NCBI GenBank assembly: GCA_026705345.1
Contig: JAPPAV010000090.1
Coordinates: 1 to 48,446 of the forward strand
Direction: 5' to 3'
Length of the DNA: 48,446 nucleotides
DNA from: Gammaproteobacteria bacterium
GTDB lineage: Bacteria; Pseudomonadota; Gammaproteobacteria; Pseudomonadales; Azotimanducaceae
Shown here: positions 44,631 through 48,446 of the stretch, in pieces
Numbering within the stretch: the first letter of the stretch is position 1
Layout of the letters: every line of letters begins with the position of its first letter
The notes under the pieces: generated by a model
Told to the model about the DNA's origin: nothing
The model's database searches: none
What the model saw: only the letters and a program-made list of their open reading frames with translations
Position numbers and translations under genes: made by a program

Positions 44631-45773
44631 TCACGGGCCGACAGGGGCGTCTGCGGGCGCGTCGACGGACTCCTTCAAGAGCGCGACCAAGGCTTGGATC
44701 TCGTCTTCGGTCACGGTCTCCTCGTCGTAGGCGATCATGGCCGGCGAGAACCCCTCGACGATCTTGAGGGCGGGTTCGCGGATCGATTCGACGAAATACG
44801 CCTCGTCCACCGTAGCGGTGGTGCCATCCGCCAGTTGTCGCGTGGTATTCCACAGGTTCAACCAGGAGGGCCCCACCACGGCCGATCCATCCAGCGAGTG
44901 GCACGCGTTGCAGCCTTCCGCCGCCCAGATTTCCCGACCGCGTTTCGCTTCCGGACTCATCGCATCGAGCGCGGTGGCCGCCTGCACGTCCGCCCAAGTA
45001 GGCTGCGTGCCGAGCCAGGATCGGAAGTCCTCCTGGGTATCGACTTTCACCCAGCCGCGCATGGTGTAGTGGCCCCTGCCGCAGAGTTCGGCGCAGACGA
45101 CTTCGTACGGCTGGTCCTGAATGCGCGTTGGTGTGAACCAGAAATAGGTGATCATCCCCGGCACGGCATCCATCTTGGCGCGGAACTCCGGCACCCAGAA
45201 GTCGTGCAGCACGTCGTTCGAGCGCAGGAGGACCTTGTAGGCCTGGTCGACGGGGAGATGCAGCGTGTTGCCCTGTACGAGCACGTCGTCGTCGCCGTTG
45301 GGGTCCGCCATGTTCATGCCGAAGCTGTTGTCCGCGTCGATGTTGTCGACGTGGACGGTGCCGAACTTGCCGTCCTCGCCGGGGAAGCGGAACGCCCAGC
45401 CCCACTGCTTGGACAGCACCTCGACCTCCTGCACGTCGTCGGGCGGATTGACGAAGTCGTTCCAGACGATGAGCCCCGGTGCCAGCATGGCCACCACGCC
45501 GATCGTGGTGACGATGGTCAACCACCACTCCAGTTTCGGGTTCTCCGGCTCGTAGTCGGCGCGGGCGTCGGCGCGGTAGCGGAATTTCCACGTCGTGTAG
45601 ACCATGAACAGGCCGATCACGACGAACACGATGCCGCAGATCCAGAAGGTGAGTATCACCGTGAAGTCGATGTAGCCCCAGTTGGAGGCGATCTCCGTGA
45701 ACTGCCACGGGCTGAAGAACGACAACAGCACCGAGACGATGACGATGATGAGGAGAAAGATCGCTACCGCCAT
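44631..45773 (-). CDS. Cytochrome c oxidase subunit II fused to cytochrome c (caa3 type)
   Basis: A 380-residue protein: membrane helices (about 3-20, 36-60 and 85-105), a cupredoxin domain with the CuA ligands His190 (LHDFWVPEF), Cys227, Glu229, Cys231, His235 and Met238 (CAELCGRGHYTM), and a C-terminal cytochrome c domain with CNACH (288-292). Fusion of cytochrome c makes this a caa3 type oxidase. Subunit II normally has two membrane helices; the first segment here is extra and not a typical cleaved signal. ATG at 45773 with AGGGGC upstream. It is the first gene of the operon. Confidence 0.93.
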   Translation of the reverse strand: MAVAIFLLIIVIVSVLLSFFSPWQFTEIASNWGYIDFTVILTFWICGIVFVVIGLFMVYTTWKFRYRADARADYEPENPKLEWWLTIVTTIGVVAMLAPGLIVWNDFVNPPDDVQEVEVLSKQWGWAFRFPGEDGKFGTVHVDNIDADNSFGMNMADPNGDDDVLVQGNTLHLPVDQAYKVLLRSNDVLHDFWVPEFRAKMDAVPGMITYFWFTPTRIQDQPYEVVCAELCGRGHYTMRGWVKVDTQEDFRSWLGTQPTWADVQAATALDAMSPEAKRGREIWAAEGCNACHSLDGSAVVGPSWLNLWNTTRQLADGTTATVDEAYFVESIREPALKIVEGFSPAMIAYDEETVTEDEIQALVALLKESVDAPADAPVGP

Positions 45774-45856
45774 GTTGCCCCTGTCCTGGCTTGAGTGTTG
45801 CTATTAAGGCCGCGCACGGCAGACGTCACACACACCCGCCGTATCCAGCGGGGTGC

Positions 45857-45882
45857 AACCGCGCCTTGACGGGCGCGCCCTG
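45857..45882. repeat. GC-rich palindromic repeat, rearranged copy
   Basis: AACCGCGCCTTGACGGGCGC followed by GCCCTG resembles the second repeat family (9359, 29271), with parts in different order. It lies in the 283-bp gap between the oxidase operon and the aquaporin gene. The rest of that gap has an inverted GATCCTC / GAGGATC pair (45933 and 45957 regions) and no other recognised feature. Confidence 0.4.
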
Positions 45883-46056
45883 CTCCGTTGTTCAGCACCG
45901 TGGTTGACTGCTTCCCTCAAAACGATCCTCCCGCCGATCGTTGTAGAGGATCCGGGAAGACGGCGGGAATTGTCCGACAAAGCCGACGTTGGTTCAAGCG
46001 CCGGTCATGTCCGCGTCGTACACTGATCCGCTTTGTTTGAATCGGCGGACGCCACA

Positions 46057-46728
46057 ATGCCCGCGATTTCCCGCAGGCTAGTTGCCGAGGCCCTCGGTAC
46101 GCTGCTGCTGCTCGCCACGGTGATCGGTTCCGGCATCATGGCCGAGAATCTCGCCGGCGGGAACGACGCCGTGGCCCTGCTCGGCAACACGCTTGCCACC
46201 GGCGCGATCCTGGCGGTGTTGATCACCACGCTAGCGCCCCTCTCGGGCGCCCATTTCAATCCAGCCGTCACCGTGGCTTTCCTGATACGCCGGGAGATCG
46301 ACGCCAAGACCGCGGCGGCCTACGTGGGCGTTCAGGTCCTCGGTGGCCTCGCGGGTGCCGTGCTGGCGCATGCCATGTTCGACGTGGACCTGTTGCAGAT
46401 CTCGACAAAGGCGCGAACCGGGATGGGTCAATGGCTCGCGGAAGGTGTCGCAACCTTCGGCCTGATCGCGACTATTCTCGCAACCTTGAAGGCACGGCCG
46501 ACGGCGGTTGCCGCCATGGTCGGCCTCTACATCAGCGCCGGCTATTGGTTCACCGCGTCCACTTCCTTCGCCAATCCGGCGGTGACCATTGCCCGGTCGT
46601 TCACGGATACGTTCAGCGGCATAGCACCGGCCGACGCGCCGGCGTTCATCGCCGCCCAGTTCGTGGGCGCCGCGGCCGCCACCGGTCTGATGGCATGGCT
46701 GCTCGGCGGAAAACGGCGAGACACTTGA
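46057..46728 (+). CDS. MIP/aquaporin-family channel
   Basis: A 223-residue channel with six helices and both NPA boxes: HFNPAVTVAF (67-76) and SFANPAVTIARSF near residue 170. The arginine of the selectivity filter follows the second NPA. The residues around the filter suggest a glycerol- or metalloid-type or water channel; the substrate is not clear. The ATG at 46057 is preferred to a TTG at 46033 because the sequence MPAISRRLVAEALGT begins the first helix as in relatives. It stands alone, divergent from the oxidase operon. Confidence 0.87.
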   Translation: MPAISRRLVAEALGTLLLLATVIGSGIMAENLAGGNDAVALLGNTLATGAILAVLITTLAPLSGAHFNPAVTVAFLIRREIDAKTAAAYVGVQVLGGLAGAVLAHAMFDVDLLQISTKARTGMGQWLAEGVATFGLIATILATLKARPTAVAAMVGLYISAGYWFTASTSFANPAVTIARSFTDTFSGIAPADAPAFIAAQFVGAAAATGLMAWLLGGKRRDT

Positions 46729-46760
46729 CGCCTTTGCCAACGACGGTGAAGACGACGGGT

Positions 46761-46786
46761 CGTAGGGGCGGGGGTTGTCCCCGCCC
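46761..46786 (+). repeat. Dispersed hairpin repeat
   Basis: Copy with GGGCGGGG and CCCCGCCC arms and a GTTGT loop in place of CTTGT, led by CGTAGG. It is followed by a run of seven or more G. It lies 32 bases after the aquaporin stop. Confidence 0.8.
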
Positions 46787-46869
46787 GGGGGGGAAACGGG
46801 ACGGAGAGCGTCGCCCGTGGGCCCTCTCGTCAGGTGTTAACATCCTGCCTCTAACCAAGGAGGACCACC

Positions 46870-47418
46870 ATGAAACACGGTCGATTCGCCCTGCTGGGCG
46901 TTCTTTTGGGCTTTGCCCTTGGCGCAAATGCCGGCGAACTCAAGGTCGGCGACAAGGCTCCCGACTTCAATCTCGAGTCGACCCACGGCGGCACCTACCA
47001 ACTCGGCGACAAGCCGGTGGTGCTTGCCTGGTTCCCGAAGGCGTACACCCAGGGTTGCACGGTCGAGTGCCAGTCTCTGGTCGAGAAGGGCCACCTGATC
47101 GAGGCGTTCGACGTCGACTACTTCATGGTCAGCTGCGATCCCATCGAGGACAACAAGGGGTTCGCGGCGAAACACCACGCCGAGTTCCCCATGCTGTCGG
47201 ATCCCACCAAGGAGGTCGCCAAGGCCTACGGCGTGCTGAACGAAGGCTGGGGCGTGCCCAACCGGCACAACTTCTACATCGGCGCCGACGGCATCATTCT
47301 CGCCATCGACCGCAAGGTCAACGTGGCCACCGCTGCGGAGGACATCGCCGCTCGGTTGGCCGAACTGCAAATCCCGAAGGTCGCCAAGGAAGCGGCGGAA
47401 ACCGCGAGCGACACCTGA
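46870..47418 (+). CDS. Exported peroxiredoxin (PrxQ/BCP-like)
   Basis: A 182-residue thiol peroxidase with a signal peptide (1-21, ending ANAGE). The peroxidatic Cys63 and a second cysteine, Cys67, lie in AYTQGCTVECQSL, a close-spaced pair like the helix-alpha2 pair of PrxQ proteins though one residue tighter than in E. coli BCP. The C-terminal half, VSCDPIEDNKGFAAKHHAEFPMLSDPTKEVAKAYGV and NRHNFYIGADG, matches the AhpC/TSA fold. It removes peroxides in the periplasm. AAGGAGGA lies five bases upstream of the ATG, a strong ribosome site. Confidence 0.9.
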   Translation: MKHGRFALLGVLLGFALGANAGELKVGDKAPDFNLESTHGGTYQLGDKPVVLAWFPKAYTQGCTVECQSLVEKGHLIEAFDVDYFMVSCDPIEDNKGFAAKHHAEFPMLSDPTKEVAKAYGVLNEGWGVPNRHNFYIGADGIILAIDRKVNVATAAEDIAARLAELQIPKVAKEAAETASDT

Positions 47419-47477
47419 TCGGTCGACGGCGGACGCATGTCCGCCGTCTTGGACCCGCGCAGCACTAGGAGAACGCC

Positions 47478-48446
47478 ATGAAGGCCGTCATGGTCATGTA
47501 CGACTCGCTGAACCGGCACATGCTGCCGAACTACGGCTGCGACTGGACCCTGGCGCCCAACTTCGTCCGGCTCGGCGAACGCGCGGTCACCTTCGACAAC
47601 CACTACGTGGGCTCCATGCCCTGCATGCCTGCCCGTCGCGAACTGCACACCGGTCGGCACAATTTCCTGCACCGCTCCTGGGGGCCGTTCGAGCCCTTCG
47701 ACGACTCGACTTTCACGATCCTCAAGCAGAACGGCGTCTACACCCACCTGGTCTCGGACCACTACCACTATTGGGAGGACGGCGGCGCCACCTATCACCA
47801 TCGCTATTCGAGTTGGGTGAACGTGCGTGGCCAGGAGGGCGATGCGTGGAAGGGCGAGGTCGCGGACCCTGAGATCCCGGAGCACCACGGCCGGATCGTG
47901 CGCCAGGACTGGATCAACCGGAAGTACATGGACCAGGAGCACCTGACGCCGCAGGCGCGGACCTTCGCCGAGGGCCTCGAGTTCCTCGAGACCAACCGCG
48001 ACCAGGACAACTGGTACCTGCAGATCGAAACCTTCGATCCCCATGAGCCGTTCTTCACGTTGAAGCAATGGAAGGACCGCTACAACTACGAATGGGACGG
48101 GCCTCATTTCGACTGGCCGTTATACGAACGGGTGAGCGAGGATCCGGATGCCGTCGAGTACCTTCGCTACCAGTACGCCGCGCTATTGACCCAGTGCGAC
48201 CACTACCTGGGCCGTGTCATCGACTTCATGGACGAGCACGACATGTGGCGCGACACCATGCTGCTGGTGGTCACCGACCACGGCTTCCTGCTCGGCGAGC
48301 ACGACTGGTGGGGCAAGGCGCGCATGCCCTGGTACAACGAGACCGCGCACATCCCGTTCTTCTGCTGGGATCCGCGCACCGGGGTCAAGGGCGTCCGGCG
48401 GCGTAGCCTCACCACCACGATCGACGTCGGCCCGACCCTGCTCGAC
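47478..48446 (+). CDS. Sulfatase (5' 323 codons; C-terminus beyond window)
   Basis: The plus strand is open from an ATG at 47478 to the window edge. It has the sulfatase fold: metal-site start (VMVMYDSLNRHML), the formylglycine signature CMPAR (49-53) with Cys to be oxidised, LHTGRHNF, SDHYHYW, ETFDPHEPF and TDHGFLLGEHDWWGK. Cys in C-x-P-x-R requires a formylglycine-generating enzyme, which is not in the window. Substrate is unknown. AGGAGAACGCC lies before the start. It follows the peroxiredoxin by 59 bases. Confidence 0.9.
   Translation, partial: MKAVMVMYDSLNRHMLPNYGCDWTLAPNFVRLGERAVTFDNHYVGSMPCMPARRELHTGRHNFLHRSWGPFEPFDDSTFTILKQNGVYTHLVSDHYHYWEDGGATYHHRYSSWVNVRGQEGDAWKGEVADPEIPEHHGRIVRQDWINRKYMDQEHLTPQARTFAEGLEFLETNRDQDNWYLQIETFDPHEPFFTLKQWKDRYNYEWDGPHFDWPLYERVSEDPDAVEYLRYQYAALLTQCDHYLGRVIDFMDEHDMWRDTMLLVVTDHGFLLGEHDWWGKARMPWYNETAHIPFFCWDPRTGVKGVRRRSLTTTIDVGPTLLD

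Overview
The window is dense, high-GC bacterial chromosomal DNA, about 45 genes on both strands with short gaps. GTG and TTG starts are frequent and the genes are typical of aerobic proteobacteria: caa3-type cytochrome oxidase, CnoX-type thioredoxin/TPR protein, AmpG-like permease, PspC, MgtE, SulP and glutathione-dependent formaldehyde dehydrogenase. I read it as a high-GC member of the Pseudomonadota, possibly gammaproteobacterial; the exact lineage cannot be fixed from sequence alone. No rRNA, tRNA, CRISPR array, prophage or insertion sequence was seen, and no stretch over 300 bases lacks a gene. Both edge genes (DUF3604 protein at the left, sulfatase at the right) are cut by the window.

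Layout. 1-6.4 kb: DUF3604 protein, a PpiC-type isomerase coupled to a HupE/UreJ membrane protein, an AAA-type ATPase with a doubled 31-bp repeat over its start codon, and an MgtE magnesium transporter. 6.4-9.3 kb: a RES/Xre toxin-antitoxin pair, a probably exported thiol dioxygenase-like cupin, and an orphan Anbu proteasome-like peptidase. 9.4-12.1 kb: a cyclopropane-synthase-like methyltransferase overlapping a DWARF1-type FAD oxidoreductase, a likely branched or modified fatty acid pair. 12-16 kb: a membrane protein, CnoX, a glutamine synthetase homologue with a class I amidotransferase, and PspC with a small membrane protein behind a sigma-54-like promoter. 16.8-24.7 kb: two acyl-CoA synthetases, dihydroorotase, a Frag1-like membrane protein, a helical-repeat protein and a CBS protein. 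24.7-34.7 kb: a TonB-domain protein, two tandem single-chain acyl-CoA carboxylases (BC-BCCP-CT), and a SulP transporter. 34.8-41.7 kb: amidase, SGNH hydrolase, formaldehyde dehydrogenase, a truncated ABC-2/M1 aminopeptidase relic and an AmpG-like permease. 41.7-45.8 kb: cytochrome c oxidase operon (II, I, III, IV). 46-48.4 kb: aquaporin-family channel, exported peroxiredoxin, sulfatase.

Lipid metabolism is the main theme: two acyl-CoA ligases, two acyl-CoA carboxylases and the methyltransferase/oxidoreductase pair. The strongest unusual signal is in the carboxylase pair. Their biotin carboxylase halves are about 93% identical while the rest is much more diverged, and one copy has glutamate where the biotin-carrying lysine should be. 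The second is a dispersed hairpin repeat (arms varying in compensated fashion around a CTTGT loop) that sits in gaps across the whole window and has entered the ends of at least two reading frames.
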